From NCBI GenBank assembly GCA_963513935.1, contig OY740777.1, positions 14,619,092 through 14,683,091 of the forward strand: a stretch of 64,000 nt of DNA, in the 5' to 3' direction. Origin of the DNA: Aphrophora alni. Taxonomy: Eukaryota > Arthropoda > Insecta > Hemiptera > Aphrophoridae. The stretch's first letter is position 1. Every line of letters begins with the position of its first letter. The translations under genes were made by a program, and so were the position numbers. Of the stretch, positions 34,166 through 47,209 are shown piece by piece. The notes under the pieces are model-generated. The model did no database searches, was not told where the DNA came from, and saw only the letters and a list, made by a program, of their open reading frames with translations.

Positions 34166-36479
34166 CATAAAATATCTACCTAACCATTCAGGAAAAACAA
34201 TGTATTTACCTTTTTCTACTTTTTTATGACGATATTAATTTTATAAATGCCTCGATGGCAGATCTTTAACCATTTTAATATAACGTTTACAGACTACTGA
34301 ATTACAGTAATATGAGTTTAAGTGTTATATATATAAACAAATTTAATGTATTACTGTGTGTGTGTGTCTAATTTAAATTACGTAATGTGATATGTGTCGG
34401 CTTGAAGATCCTACAAATGAGTGGCAAAGTAGCTGTCGTAAAATAAGTAACGAAAAACTGCTGTTAACTAACAATATTTAAATTAGAATTAATATTTATT
34501 CCCGTTTATTTTTATGGGAAGTTAGTTAAACAGTCTGTGTAATGCAAAAACAAAAAATTTTGGGATATATTACGAATTAAAAAAAATTGTCCATTATTTG
34601 CACACTAATAAGACCTATTGGAATTGAAATAATTGTTTGAAATCGGCAAAATATTATTTGGTTACTTTTAGTTTTATGCAGCAGAAAAATAGGAAATACA
34701 GATTTTTTTTTTTTTTAAGTAACAATGTTGGAATATAATTAAAACGTTATTTAAATTTAACAAATTTATTATACTATCTTTAGAGATGTCATAATTAAAA
34801 GGTTTACATTTACACCGCCGTGGGGAGGGTATTACGAAAGTACTCTATTTTAGCTATGAATTCTATCTGCAAAACCACGTGAATTAGCAAGTTTTCACAC
34901 GTCTTAGGTTCTAGATGCTCACCAAAGAAATTTTCACTTAGGAGGGTTAAAAAATCGCGAAGGTACATTCCTTGAATTCTTACTTATAAAATACTAAATA
35001 TAAATCATTTTAAAAAGAACATTTATGTGGTAAACAACAATAAAACATATTTATTCAATATGTTAGGGAAAATTAAGAAAGTCAATGTTTCAGTACGTAA
35101 TTTGTGGAAAATTTATTTTATCATTATAGCCTATGAACACTGCCTATTATGACAGCCTATTATGATAGAACATTATAGCCTATGATCATGTTTTTTTATT
35201 ACACTATATTCACATTCCACAAAAAAGTCATTCTGTTCTAAAATTACTTTTAGTTATTAAAAGGCAACATTGCACTAATTTTAATAGTTCATTAAATCCA
35301 CAGTATTTTAAAATAGTAACATTTCTTAACGTCATTTTTTATAAATTAACCTTAAATAGTAGTTCAATTTTGCATTATAAATATTGATAATTTTTTAAAG
35401 GAAAAAATCCTCTCGTTCAACATAGCCTTATAAAAAAACCAAGGAAATAATGGAAAATTATAACCCCTCGTCCTCGAATACTCCTAATAAAATGAGAAAG
35501 ACAGATCCAAATAATAACATCGGGATTATTGCTTCAGTACTATTACATAACCTTTTGGGTATTGGTAAAATCAAACATCATGTATTGATAAAATAAAGAT
35601 GCAAGTGAATTGTGTAGATAGAAAATTTTATTGGAACGTTTGTTTCAAAGAAGAAAATTTCATCCCCTGGGCGTTACAGCCTCTGTATCTACAAGGCAAC
35701 GTTTTGTAAAGGATGTATTCTGAAGAGGTTCAATGGCTTGTTAAGATACTGTTTGTAGTGGGAATAGATTGCCTTTGAGATGGATATGCTCTTGATGTTT
35801 TTGTTTACGCACAAGAGAATTGATAAGAAATATTTCAAATATTCAATTTAAATATTTTGTTTACAAAAGAAGGCAAGTTTCTTTTGTTTACTGTTTTCTC
35901 TTTTTTTATGTTTTCCATTTTCTTTGAGGTTCGTTACCTTTATCTACCATTTACAATTTGTGAAAGTTGAAATTATTAATTGTGAGTAATGTTTAGACAC
36001 AGTTTTAATTCGTTATTAGATATTGTCCCTGCATGTAAAAGTTTTTGAATTTTCTTCAATTTATGAAAACATACGTAAAAAGTATTTATATTATTTTTGA
36101 GAAAATAGAACTATTACAGATCAGGAAATGTTTGAACAAGGACAATGACATTGTACTTGTGCCCGGAGAAAGTGTTCTAACGGTAGAACTTGTAGCAGTT
36201 CAATTTCATGGTCTGTCCTCGAGTTATCCAATCAGTGCTCATAATATTTGTTACTTTAAAAATAAATAATGACACTTGAATCAGTTTACATTTTAACAGA
36301 GTAGTTTTCACTTCATAGCAAGTTAATTGCATTCTCTGTTAAAAAAAATATATAGTGAAAGTTTTAGAAATCATTGGCACTTTATCAAAATGGTTGTATC
36401 ACTTGTTTTACACCTAGTTCATATTAGATCAACACGAATAACAACTTCTAGGATGGCGTTACATTGATTACATTATTTA
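34166..36479. other. AT-rich DNA with minor repeats
   Basis: GT microsatellite near 34355-34366; an imperfect repeat of ATTATAGCCTATGA at 35125-35185. No gene was recognised; the plus frame 36045-36269 has no domain. Confidence 0.4.
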
Positions 36480-36780
36480 ACAAGTTGATGGAGAACATCA
36501 AGGAACTTATCCAGGCTTATTATACAATTTAATAAAAGCAGATCCTTAAATGTCCAAACTTTGGTTTTTTGGATACTATAGGAAATGACAAATTGTATAG
36601 TTTGATCGAGGGGTCTTAACTGTAAAGTAAGTTTGTGTAAAACAGTTTTTACACGGGATTTCTGAACCTCGTAATTGTGTACTCTATATCATTACTTCTG
36701 GTCGATAGCTATGAACTAAGGAGCATCTTTAAAAACTCCTTTCGTAATTGTAAGTGCCTCTGCCCTAGTTAGCCTTGTTG
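36480..36780 (+). repeat. Dispersed repeat family B, copy 2
   Basis: Begins ACAAGTTGATGGAGAACATC and keeps AAGCAGATCCT, AAATTGTATAGTTTGATC, AGTAAGTTTGTGTAAAACAG and CCTCGTAATTGTGTAC in the same order as the copy at 27119. It is the most complete copy and shows that the family is at least 250 bp long. Confidence 0.7.
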
Positions 36781-36915
36781 TTGTACATATGTGAGGTAAG
36801 TTCCACTATACTCTGTCAAGTTCAGGTTGGCGGGTGAACCTGAGGCCACCTCTAAAATCCCTTGCCGCGTCCCCCTGAGCTGTACGCTGCCTAGGCGATG
36901 AGTCACCTACTGGCT
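36781..36915. other. GC-rich pocket next to family B
   Basis: Contains GTTCAGGTTGGCGGGTGAAC (36819-36838), an imperfect palindrome, then CCGCGTCCCCCTGAGCTGTA. It is clearly richer in G+C than its surroundings. A TGAG|GTAAGTTCC donor-like site lies at its left border. It may be the 3' part of family B, a separate element, or a small exon of an unknown gene. Confidence 0.35.
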
Positions 36916-38540
36916 GTGTTTATACAAAGGTACACTTTTTTAACAGAATAATAATTTAACATGTTTAAAAATATATTTTAAATCTAATAAAAAAGTTAAG
37001 AAAATTATACCAAACACGACATAGGTATTAGAACATTTAATACGAACTTTGTATTGTTTACATTGTGACTGCGACTTTTTATTTAGACAATTTATAAGGC
37101 AAGTTTTAAGCTGTAATGAATATTAAAAGCTTTACTTAGGGATAGTTTGGGTAAAAGTAAATTGACCGTAAAATTAGTTAATAATAGTAAATCTTTTTAC
37201 TGAGACATAATGCGTTTAATACAAATTACAATAACAATAGGAGAAAATGTTATATTCACAATATGCTATATACTATGGAAAAATTGTTGTAAGTTGGATT
37301 GGAAAAATCGGTTACCTTCATTTGAGTTGAAAGACAAACAGGTGATATGATAACATAAATTAATAAACAACATAATGTAGAAAAAATGTAAGAAATATAT
37401 TAATGACACAATCAATCATTCTCGCTCACTCTTACAATGGTACACACGCCAAATTACTAAATACATAATTTAATGTATTGGTACTAAATTCATTAAAATT
37501 TCATTCTGATACAAGTTTTTTCCATCTTCTAACTAGAAGTATTCTCTGAAAACATTTCAAAATTCTGCAGTGTTTCAAAAGACATTGACATACTCACCCC
37601 AGGCAAAATTTCTTCACTATCATTCCAAGAAAGTTGTTTGATGCTCTGATCCTTTAATATGATCCAATCATAATCACATTCTTCTATGATTGTACCCTTA
37701 GGCTATAACACAGACATAAAAAAAAACCTTTTAATTGGAAGTGATCAATCAGATCAGGGAAATGGTTTGTTTTGTTAAACCTTGCGTAACCATGTTAATG
37801 ACCTTGATACGCGACCACGCGTGTGCTAGTTTTGAAAAGAAAAACCGGTTTAGTAAACTTTAATTATGACATAACAATTGTTATTCTCGATTGGAGAATC
37901 TGGTGTTTTTATTGTTTTCTATTTCTAGATTAGAATTGTATACAAATAGATTCTTTTATAGTGTTGTCAAACTATTTATTAGGTTATTAAAAACAATCGT
38001 TTACAATTTTCATACAATTTAAAAACATGAGTAATGCATTTATGGGGGACAAATCATCAACAAATGAGAGTTGAATAAACTTTCGATTTTAAAAATTACT
38101 TTACTTGAATCAACATTTTAAAGTATACTAATAGAAATTAAATCAGCTTTTCTATTTACAAACCCAATGTACAAAGTATAAGGTAGCTTTAGTAATTGTA
38201 AACAATTTTAATTTCCGTTTTTTTTATTGATCTTAAAGATTCGTCGTTTCACAACAAATGATTTGTTATTAAGCTGTCCGTCCGTCGTCGTTGTCGTTTG
38301 TACGTAAGCAAAATAGTGATAACAAAAAACTAACAAAACACGAAATTTGTTATAGTGCTTGTATAGAAATTCATTATTGAAATTCATTAAAATCAAATTT
38401 TAAATGTAAAAAAGGCAGCCATTTTAAACATTTTTTTCATATATCGTCAGTTTGGAAATACTCTGTTCACCAAAATATTTTGTAGTCGTACAGTTATGAA
38501 ATCTGGCAGAATAGAGTTCCCAAACTAACTCTGTAACTCC
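36916..38540. other. AT-rich DNA, nothing recognised
   Basis: GTCCGTCCGTCGTCGTTGTCG at 38277 is simple GTC-rich sequence (first 20 bases shown in part). No gene was recognised. Confidence 0.3.
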
Positions 38541-38579
38541 TTCATGTAACTATGAGGAACGCAGTTACGAGCGAGTGGC

Positions 38580-38800
38580 GACTTTTTAAAATATTTATCT
38601 ACGAGACCCGTATGGCCTAGCCGATGATAAGAAATTAAAGTGCACAATTACGAGGCTCAGAAAATCTCTGTAAAAATGTTTTGACAAAGTTATCCTGCTG
38701 GGTAAAGTCCCTTTGATTTATAAATATAAAGCAGAAGAAACCAACAACGTTACATTTAGAGGATCTGTTTGTATGATGAGACTGAGTAAATATCATGTTG
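38580..38800 (-). repeat. Dispersed repeat family B, copy 5 (inverted)
   Basis: Reverse-complement landmarks: TTTAGAGGATCTGTTTG (38755-38771), GTGCACAATTACGAGGCTCA (38640-38659) and CTTTGATTTATAAATATAAA. It matches 36480-36780 over its full length but lacks some internal sequence. A minus-strand frame here (38635-38832) is repeat-derived. Confidence 0.65.
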
Positions 38801-39836
38801 GTATTATTATTATGTTTAAACAATTTCACCATTCGTTAAATCAACCTGTCTTACAATAACCACAAAATCAAATTTAGGTTGAACCAAAGAGCTAAAACTG
38901 TATTGAATTCGTGTTTACCTATATGTTATAAAAACATACTTGTAGTGTTGGCCGAAATACATTTAATTGGTTTTTTAAATGTATTCTGTTAGATACACGA
39001 ACATGCACTTATAATAACCGTAAGAACCTTCACTCCTTTCTTTTATGAATTTAAATTATCAACAATATACTCGTTTTATTACTAGAAATTTTTATCAACG
39101 AAAGATCAAAGTTTTACGATAGCGAAAAGATCTAAGAAGTTCGGCGCAGTGAGAACTCTATGATTGAAGATATGGTTAAACTCAAATGTTTTTCATTTTT
39201 CTGTGGTGGTTTCCAGTCCTCCTAGACTATGTATGAACGTTGAGAAACGAAATATATAAATGTCTCGGAAATAGGTACATTTGTAGGAATACGAATGAAG
39301 AGGTAAATAAATCTTCTGTGTTAACTGGTAATAGGGCATTGAATCCTATTGTCTATGTTATTACTCCCTATTGAATTTCTGAGAACTCAATTATTCTCCC
39401 GTATATTATATGCTTGCTAGAACACGTAAGTGGAGTCCAGTTTAAACATCGATATTCTTGGAAGTTTCTTCAAATTATACTCAAGATAACAGCATGGAAC
39501 ACGAAGTATTTTCTTTTGACTGTGGTAAAGAAATAATATTAAACCTTTCAGGAAGGTGGAAATATTGTTTTCATCGCAGTAGTCGCTATTGAATATTAGT
39601 TCCAAGAACCGTGGATTGAGGAACACCTTTCGGGATATGTTTAACTCATTAATACTGCATATTGCTCTCATGTAGAGAAAATGTTATACTGATTAAATAA
39701 CTCAACATATGGTCTTAGTTTTATTTCTATATGTAGGTGCAAAACTGAAGGTTACTGTTATTTTGAACATTTTAAAAGAAAATTGAATTTTAAACAAAAT
39801 TGTTTTGTTAAGTTAAATTTTTATGTTGGAAAAAAA
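38801..39836. other. AT-rich DNA, nothing recognised
   Basis: The minus frame 39417-39671 (84 codons) has moderately protein-like composition but no recognisable motif, start context or splice evidence. Confidence 0.35.
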
Positions 39837-39965
39837 TTAGGTTATGTTACTTTAGGTTATAATAGGTTGTAGGTTATGTTAGGTTACAATATTTTTAATA
39901 GGTTGCAGGTTATGTTAAGTTAGGTTAGGTTACAATATTTTTTTAATAGGTAGCAGGTTAGGTTA
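39837..39965. repeat. GGTTA-rich tandem repeat
   Basis: About three imperfect copies of a unit built from AATAGGTTGCAGGTTATGTT, AGGTTACAATATTTTT. The TTAGGTTAGGTTA cores are telomere-repeat-like, separated by AT-rich linkers. Confidence 0.8.
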
Positions 39966-40884
39966 AAATAACAAAATGGACGTATGGTTTGAATATTGAC
40001 GTGTGAAACTGAAAGAAAATGTAATTCATATCGGACTCTGTTAAAAAAAGAAAATACATTTATACATAATTTAATTGTATTGACGAATTAAAACGAAATA
40101 ATATGAAAGCTTGTTTCCACTTATTCCTCAAACAACCCTGACGTGCATTATACGTAGATTTTGCAATATGTAAATTTCTACATTACAGAAGCCACATGCG
40201 TTTTATATGATGACCTCTCTTATTAAATGATTATTTATTGCCTGTCAATTAAAGTCCCCAAGGGTAAACAGCAACCAACCTCTCTCTGCCTTAAATTTGA
40301 ATTTTACGTTAATGTTTTAATTTTGGAGTACTGAACAGTAATTACGCGCACATTTAAATTAAAACAACTCCAGTGATTTGTTTTTATTAGTTTATACAAC
40401 ATAGTAAATATTATTGAATATCTAGGAATTAAACAATAAATGATGATAACCTTAAGAACTATGAATTAAAATAAATTTGTAATTCTGTTGAAATGAACAT
40501 AATTCAAATTATTTAATATATAGTATTGTATTTAATATTAAATGATAGTTTAGATTAATTTAAGTAATTAAACTATAGAGTTTTTATTTCTTTTAAAGTA
40601 CAGGATTTCCAGTAAGTAAAGTGACTAACTATTCTGAAAGTTAAAATATAAGTTCTGGAGTTATATTTTGTTTGTTGAAATAGACATACAGAAAGAAAAG
40701 ACATGTGTTTGTACAACCTGTTTACCTTCACTTTATTTACTAGAAACAATTCAAAATAATTGGGCACATTATTTACTAAACACTCTGTATAGAGAGTGAT
40801 CATACGCTGTCTTGTGTTAACATTGTTGGGTTAATACATTCCCCATCATTTAAAAAATTTATTAATAAAAAGAAGCAAATGCTG
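39966..40884. other. AT-rich DNA, nothing recognised
   Basis: No gene was recognised; the minus frame 40573-40803 has chance composition. Confidence 0.4.
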
Positions 40885-40956
40885 ATAAAGATAGCTCAGT
40901 TGGTAAAGCATTGGCGCGTAAACCTAAAGGTCTTGTGTTCAAGTCTCGGTTTGTAT
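40885..40956 (+). tRNA. tRNA-like sequence (pseudogene or SINE head)
   Basis: A 72-base segment folds into a cloverleaf of standard geometry: 7-bp acceptor (6 of 7 paired), D arm with TAGCTCAGTTGGTAAAGC (A box), anticodon arm with loop GCGTAAA, five-base variable loop AGGTC, and T arm with loop TTCAAGT (B box). The anticodon position reads GTA (Tyr). Against function: C instead of U at position 33, a C-C mismatch closing the anticodon stem, mismatches in the D and T stems, and no intron although eukaryotic nuclear tRNA-Tyr genes usually have one. A tRNA pseudogene or the head of a tRNA-derived SINE is most likely. Confidence 0.55.
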
Positions 40957-41095
40957 ATTTTACACTTCAAATCATTATTTAATTGAATAAGAAATCCTTA
41001 CATTATGAATTATTCATTACAGTGTAAATAATGTACAATGTAACTAGTATTACGTATAAATTATCATATATATAATAAGTTATTGTTCTTACTCA
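40957..41095. other. Sequence following the tRNA-like segment
   Basis: AT-rich, no evident RNA polymerase III terminator immediately after the B box other than short T runs. It could be the body of a SINE, but no second copy was found in the window. Confidence 0.3.
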
Positions 41096-41130
41096 GTCTT
41101 GTGGCTTACTTATAACTATACATATTACGC

Positions 41131-41157
41131 GTTTTGAAACGTATGTTTCATCTTCAG
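41131..41157 (-). other. Hammerhead-like motif, CTGAAGA...AAAAC
   Basis: Minus strand: CTGAAGA, then a six-pair hairpin TGAAAC-ATAC-GTTTCA, then AAAACGCGT. The second box begins with A instead of G, while the palindromic ACGCGT that follows is kept. It has the same plan as the other motifs but a different hairpin sequence. Confidence 0.25.
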
Positions 41158-41159
41158 AT

Positions 41160-42654
41160 CTCGCTCGTAAGAGGTCGTTAAAACATTAAAAAAACACAAA
41201 GAAGCACAAACATCACAATCTAAATCTGGATATTAAATCTCTCAAAAAATGAGTTTTAAAATATAAACTATCATATACACATGTTATATACACGTTCTTT
41301 TTGACTTTATAATCACATTTCAACAAATATAAATTTTGATAAATTGAAAACGATCGACAATAAAATTGAATTTAAATGCAAACATCAGCAATAACCAAAA
41401 TAGTAACAAATTATTAAAATTATGTTAGATTTAGAGTCATTAGCTCAGTTTGTTCTGGAGTTAACAGCTTAGTACAATTCGATCAACATTTTAAAATCTA
41501 AGTTTGAGAAAATTTTTAGTTTTACGGTAGCTACCAACAAATATTGTGTTATAAAAAAAAATAGGTAAATAATGCTTTGAGATGTGGCCAAATTATACCA
41601 AGCCAAATTTAATAAAAATCATTCCAACGGTCTCTCTAGAACATCTCACAAATGTCAGGCATAATTCCGAATATTAATTTTTTTACTTCGACGTAAAATT
41701 TAAAGTTTCTATGCAGAATTAGACATCATTTTTAGACATTAAATTTAGTTCTGTATAGTAATTATAGGTGAACAAGTAAAACATTAAGTAGAAATCAACA
41801 GCCTATCATCTGGGTATTTTTCCTGATACGTCAATAAGTGGTACGTGGGTTGTTCAAAGGTGATCACGATAGTTGTAATAATTATACTTCTCCAGTAATA
41901 TGCGTCTATTGGTTATCCCAGTAATGATTATTAAACTATTATTAGCCATTTGACTTACATAACCATCAATCATCCAGTGAATAAATGAATAGATGTGTTT
42001 ATTAATTTCTTTACTCATTGCTTTGTTTATGAGGAAAAATAAAAACATTCTCATATTGACACTAGCGGAAGGAGTACCTTGTTTTTTTTTAAACAGAGTT
42101 AATGTTAACCTTTTTAATAAAAATCAAACCTGACATTTTTTTGTGACGAATAGTCTAGGTTGATTTTTAATTCGTTTTTGGTTGGGTGAGGGATAAACGT
42201 TGACCATTTTTTTTGCACATTTTTTTTTTAAGTAGAAATATAACAGGGTATCACTTATAGTGAATATGAGTATAGAAATAAAATGAGAAAGGTTGTGGAA
42301 ATTTTTGCACCTTTTTTTGTAAGTAGAAACACGAGAACAACTCCTCACTTATGATGAATAATGCTGTGGAAATCCCGTGGTAATTGTGCTGTAGCTACAC
42401 ATATTTTAATGTTGTTTTAGGTTAGTTTTCTTGCTTTCATCTTTCTTATTAGGTCTCACTTCACCAACTATTTATCTCTTCTGAACCTGACGTTATTACA
42501 GTGTGGGGGAAAGGTCTTTATTTTCTGTTAGTATCTTAATATTCTTTATAAGGCTATGATGGCCGAGAGAAGCTTTTAACAAACAAGGAAACAATTTAAT
42601 TTATTTTTGTAAACATATTTTTTGAACCATTTAAATTGTAATCATGGTGAGTTT
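41160..42654. other. AT-rich DNA, nothing recognised
   Basis: No gene, RNA gene or clear repeat was recognised; the open frames at 41854-42054 and 42124-42348 have chance composition. Confidence 0.4.
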
Positions 42655-42782
42655 ACAATGAAAGAAAATTCCCCAAAACCGCAATAAAACAACGAAATAT
42701 ACATAAGGTAGATTATACAAAACTGTACAGTCTTGGGTTGTTAGTGTTTTATTATGATTTGGGGGGATATTATTTCATATTT
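42655..42782. repeat. Small foldback related to 55.9 kb
   Basis: ACAATGAAAGAAAATTCCCC (42655-42674) with CGCAATAAAACAAC forms one arm; GTTGTTAGTGTTTTATTATG with TTTGGGGGGATATTATTTC forms the inverted other arm. The sequence CTGTACAGTCTTGGGTTGTT in the middle matches CTATACAGTCTTTGTGTTGT near 55894, which is followed there by the same TTTTATTGTGGTTTCGGGG arm. Confidence 0.6.
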
Positions 42783-43959
42783 TTTGAAGTTCATTCTTCT
42801 TCCTTTTTTTTTACTAAATAAATCGAAATATATTTAAATATATCTAAATACATCGAAATTAATCAATAGTGTAACAAAAAAATACATTTAGTTTCATCAA
42901 AATATAACGAGTAAGTCGAAATATACAAAAATGTATCGAATTATATCTAAAAATATCGAAGTATGTCGAGTTGTAATACATAAATCGTAACACAAATACT
43001 GAAATACAAGAAATATATAAAAATTAAGACGCAATATTTTAATTGTCATCTGAATTACGTCGAAGAGTAAAATCTTATCCTTCGGTGACGACGGGAAGTG
43101 ACTTTTTTGCAAGATTTGATGACAACCAAGCACGGTAGTAATTGAAAGAAAAGTTTGTATAATATAACAAGAATCGATGTTAATTAGATAGCATAAACGA
43201 AATTATAAAACACTGTTACAAGGTTAGTAACTGAATATGTTATATATCGTTTTGGAACTAGTATTTCTATAGCAACTGAACTACATCTCGAGTAACAATA
43301 ATCACTGCTAATCGATTGGAATTGCCAAAAATAAATACCAAGATAGTTTTTTATAAAGTCGTGTTATTTTCCACACAGCATCTCATCGAAAATTCTTCTA
43401 GAAGAAAAAGTGTGGTACCATGAATACTGATTTAATTATCATTTTTTTTAGATTCTAAGACTGATTATAAGGTCCACCCCAAGGTATAATCCCCCCCCCC
43501 TACGAATATATTGAACGTAGAGTGTTCAACATTGCTTACATTGTTGATCTAGAGGCAGATATATTTTTACAACTGCAGCTCAATTTGGTCTTGTTACGAG
43601 AGAAGACTAATATATTAATATATTAACTTGTGACACTTTGACTGGTGAAGGATAACCACTTTTCAAAAATTTTTGAAAAAAAAGGAAGACATTACAACTC
43701 TCCATTGTTAACAAAACAAAAGTGTGACCCCAATACAAACTTAATATCCAGCTGGTTTGTATAATTCAAACATATGTTTGACTTATGATGTTGTCACAGA
43801 AACAAATTGGAACAGGTTTTCTCAGATGCTACTAATGTTAAAAAGTCTCGTCAATTTGTACTAAAGTACACATTATTATCGCGATTGACTACTATTTCTA
43901 TCCCAACGTTAAAATTGCATAAGCTATTGTTTGTACAACAGAATAAATATCACTGTCTA
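42783..43959. other. AT-rich DNA, nothing recognised
   Basis: Contains a C10-11 run at 43491-43501 and a TAATATATTAATATATTAA tract near 43608. No gene was recognised. Confidence 0.4.
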
Positions 43960-46660
43960 TTTAATTTAATCAGTTGAAACGTTTGTCCTCAATATGGTAT
44001 TACGGTAGAATACCGGTACTGTAACACCATTAAAATTACTGGCATATTTGCTTCCTCAGTTCAGGTCTTATCGCAATCAACAACCGTCTCTATTCAATCA
44101 ACCATAAAACTGCCAATATTGATTTACTCATTTCAGGTGATATCCTCAGTTTCATATTGTCCTATGATATGTTATATTGTCTGTATACCATCAGTAAAAT
44201 CTGTGTTAATTTAGATTTACTTAGTTCAGGCCTCACCTCAGAATGTTATTGAAATATACTAATATTTCCATACCACCAATAAAATTACTTCCCATTTGTA
44301 TTTACTCAGTTTAGGTCTTACCTTCAGAAAGATATTGCTATAAACTATTATTTCCATACCACCAATAAAATTACATCCAAATTTTACTTTCTCAATTCAG
44401 GTCTTACACTGTTCAGGTATTACAGTTTAGGTCAGAAAGATATTGCTATAAACTATTATTTCCATACCACCAATAAAATTACATCCAAATTTTACTTTCT
44501 CAGTTCAGGTCTTACACTGTTCAGGTATTACAGTTTAGGTCAGAATGATATTGCAATAGACTATTATTTCCACACCACCAATAAAATTACATCCAAATTT
44601 TACTTTCTCAGTTCAGGTCTTACACTGTTCAGATATTACAGTTTAGATCAGAATGATATTGCAATAGACTATTATTTCCACACCACCAATGAAATTACTT
44701 CCAAATTTTACTTTCTCAGTTCAGGTCTTACACTGTTCAGGTATTACAGTTTAGGTCAGAATGATATTGCAATAGACTATTATTTCCACACCACCAATAA
44801 AATTACATCCAAATTTTACTTTCTCAATTCAGGTCTTACACTGTTCAGGTATTACAGTTTAGGTCAGAATGATATTGCAATAGACTATTATTTCCACACC
44901 ACCAATAAAATTACTTCCAAATTTTACTTTCTCAGTTCAGGTCTTACACTGTTCAGGTATTACAGTTTAGATCAGAATGATATTGCAATAGACTATTATT
45001 TCCACACCACCAATGAAATTACTTCCAAATTTTACTTTCTCAGTTCAGGTCTTACACTGTTCAGGTATTACAGTTTAGGTCAGAATGATATTGCAATAGA
45101 CTATTATTTCCACACCACCAATAAAATTACATCCAAATTTTACTTTCTCAATTCAGGTCTTACACTGTTCAGGTATTACAGTTTAGGTCAGAATGATATT
45201 GCAATAGACTATTATTTCCACACCACCAATAAAATTACATCCAAATTTTACTTTCTCAATTCAGGTCTTACACTGTTCAGGTATTACAGTTTAGGTCAGA
45301 ATGATATTGCAAAAGACTATTATTTCCACACCACCAATAAAATTACTTCCAAATTTTACTTTCTCAGTTCAGGTCTTACACTGTTCAGGTATTACAGTTT
45401 AGGTCAGAATGATATTGCAATAGACTATTATTTCCACACCACCAATAAAATTACTTCCAAATTTTACTTTCTCAGTTCAGGTCTTACACTGTTCAGGTCT
45501 TACAGTTTAGATCAGAATGATATTGCAATAGACTATTATTTCCACACCACCAATGAAATTACTTCCAAATTTTACTTTCTCAGTTCAGGTCTTACACTGT
45601 TCAGGTCTTACAGTTTAGATCAGAATGATATTGCAATAGACTATTATTTCCACATCACCAATGAAATTACTTCCAAATTTTACTTTCTCAGTTCAGGTCT
45701 TACACTGTTCAGGTATTACAGTTTAGGTCAGAATGATATTGCAATAGACTATTATTTCCACACCACCAATAAAATTACATCCAAATTTTACTTTCTCAAT
45801 TCAGGTCTTACACTGTTCAGGTCTTACAGTTTAGGTCAGAATGATATTACAATAGACTATTATTTCCACACCACCAATAAAATTACATCCAAATTTTACT
45901 TTCTCAGTTCAGGTCTTACACTGTTCAGGTCTTACAGTTTAGATCAGAATGATATTACAATAGACTATTATTTCCACACCACCAATAAAATTACATCCAA
46001 ATTTTACTTTCTCAGTTCAGGTCTTACACTGTTCAGGTCTTACAGTTTAGATCAGAATGATATTGCAATAGACTATTATTTCCACACCACCAATGAAATT
46101 ACTTCCAAATTTTACTTTCTCAGTTCAATTCTTACACTGTTCAGGTCTTACAGTTTAGGTCAGAATGATATTGCAATAGACTATTATTTCCATACCACCA
46201 ATAAAATTACATCCAAATTTTACTTTCTCAGTTCAATTCTTACACTGTTCAGGTCTTACAGTTTAGGTCAGAATGATATTGCAATAGACTATTATTTCCA
46301 CACCACCAATAAAATTACATCCAAATTTTATTTACTTCGCTCAGGTCTTACCATCAGTTTGATGCTGCAATATACCATCATTTGTGGACAACAACAACTC
46401 TAATTTAGATTTTCTCAGATTTTTTTTTTTAAATAGACCATAGAATATAATTCCTTAAAATCACTGCAAAATTAGATATTTTTTCAATTCAAGTCTTATT
46501 CCCAGTTTCTTTTGTATATAATTTGATGCACACAATCTGAACTTTTTCTTTTAATTGGTATTACGATGCACTTTTATCAAAATTAATTGTAGAAAAATGA
46601 AATATGCTAACTTGAAACATCACTTCTATCCCACCATTAAAATCATTTAAACATTAATTT
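43960..46660. repeat. 108-bp satellite array with decayed borders
   Basis: From the ACCAAT at 44361 to the one at 46305 there are 18 steps of exactly 108 bp with no net insertion or deletion. The unit contains TTTCTCAGTTCAGGTCTTAC, ACTGTTCAGGTATTACAG, AATGATATTGCAATAGAC and TTCCACACCACCAATAAAAT. Variants are substitutions only (AATAAAATTACATCC versus AATGAAATTACTTCC, TTAGGTCAG versus TTAGATCAG). A shorter 86-bp unit (44275-44361) precedes the array; it lacks 22 bp of the GTTCAGGTNTTACANT-type block that is duplicated inside the 108-bp unit. Further out (43960-44275 and 46330-46660) only scattered pieces of the unit remain. No open frame is kept. Confidence 0.95.
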
Positions 46661-47209
46661 ACTTATTTCGTAAGTACGAAAATGTCGAACGTACCGACAA
46701 AAATTTATATTTACACTAAACTTCTTACGTACCTTGTTTTTATTGTTAAATCAACATCGCTTCTAATTTTTAAATCCAATAACATAGAAATTTCTCTGGA
46801 AAAAAGAGATTCAAAATATGACGAGTTCCGTAGTTTTTTATTTTATTTAATAGACAAATATTGTAGATGTAATCTAACCGATACTCAACCTTTGCTTCCA
46901 GTTGTCGCTATATCCGTTTCTACTTTCTCCTCTGTACACTCTGGCATGTCCTAATTTTTTTAATCATGTATCGAATTAAAAGTAACCGCTTGACGTAATT
47001 GGCTTCTGAATACTTTTGTTAACGTCTGTAATTAATACGCACGCTGTGTATGAAGACAATGCGTGAAGAAATTCTACGTTACTTCACCATTTCTGGGGCT
47101 TGTATTACTTTTCAAAGGAAAGCTAAAAAATAAACGGTACGAAGCAATACGTTGCCTTCAATAGGTGAAATTTCTTTTAGTTTTATCACGTACGTGTGTG
47201 TATACGTAG
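46661..47209. other. Spacer between the two large arrays
   Basis: The plus frame 46682-46954 begins in the decayed edge of the satellite and has no recognisable domain. No gene was recognised. Confidence 0.4.

Noticed and set aside
39417..39671. Minus-strand 84-codon frame
   Set aside because: Somewhat protein-like, but no motif, splice border or neighbouring exon could be found.
46682..46954. Plus-strand 90-codon frame between the two arrays
   Set aside because: Begins in the decayed satellite edge; no motif recognised and composition is weakly protein-like only.
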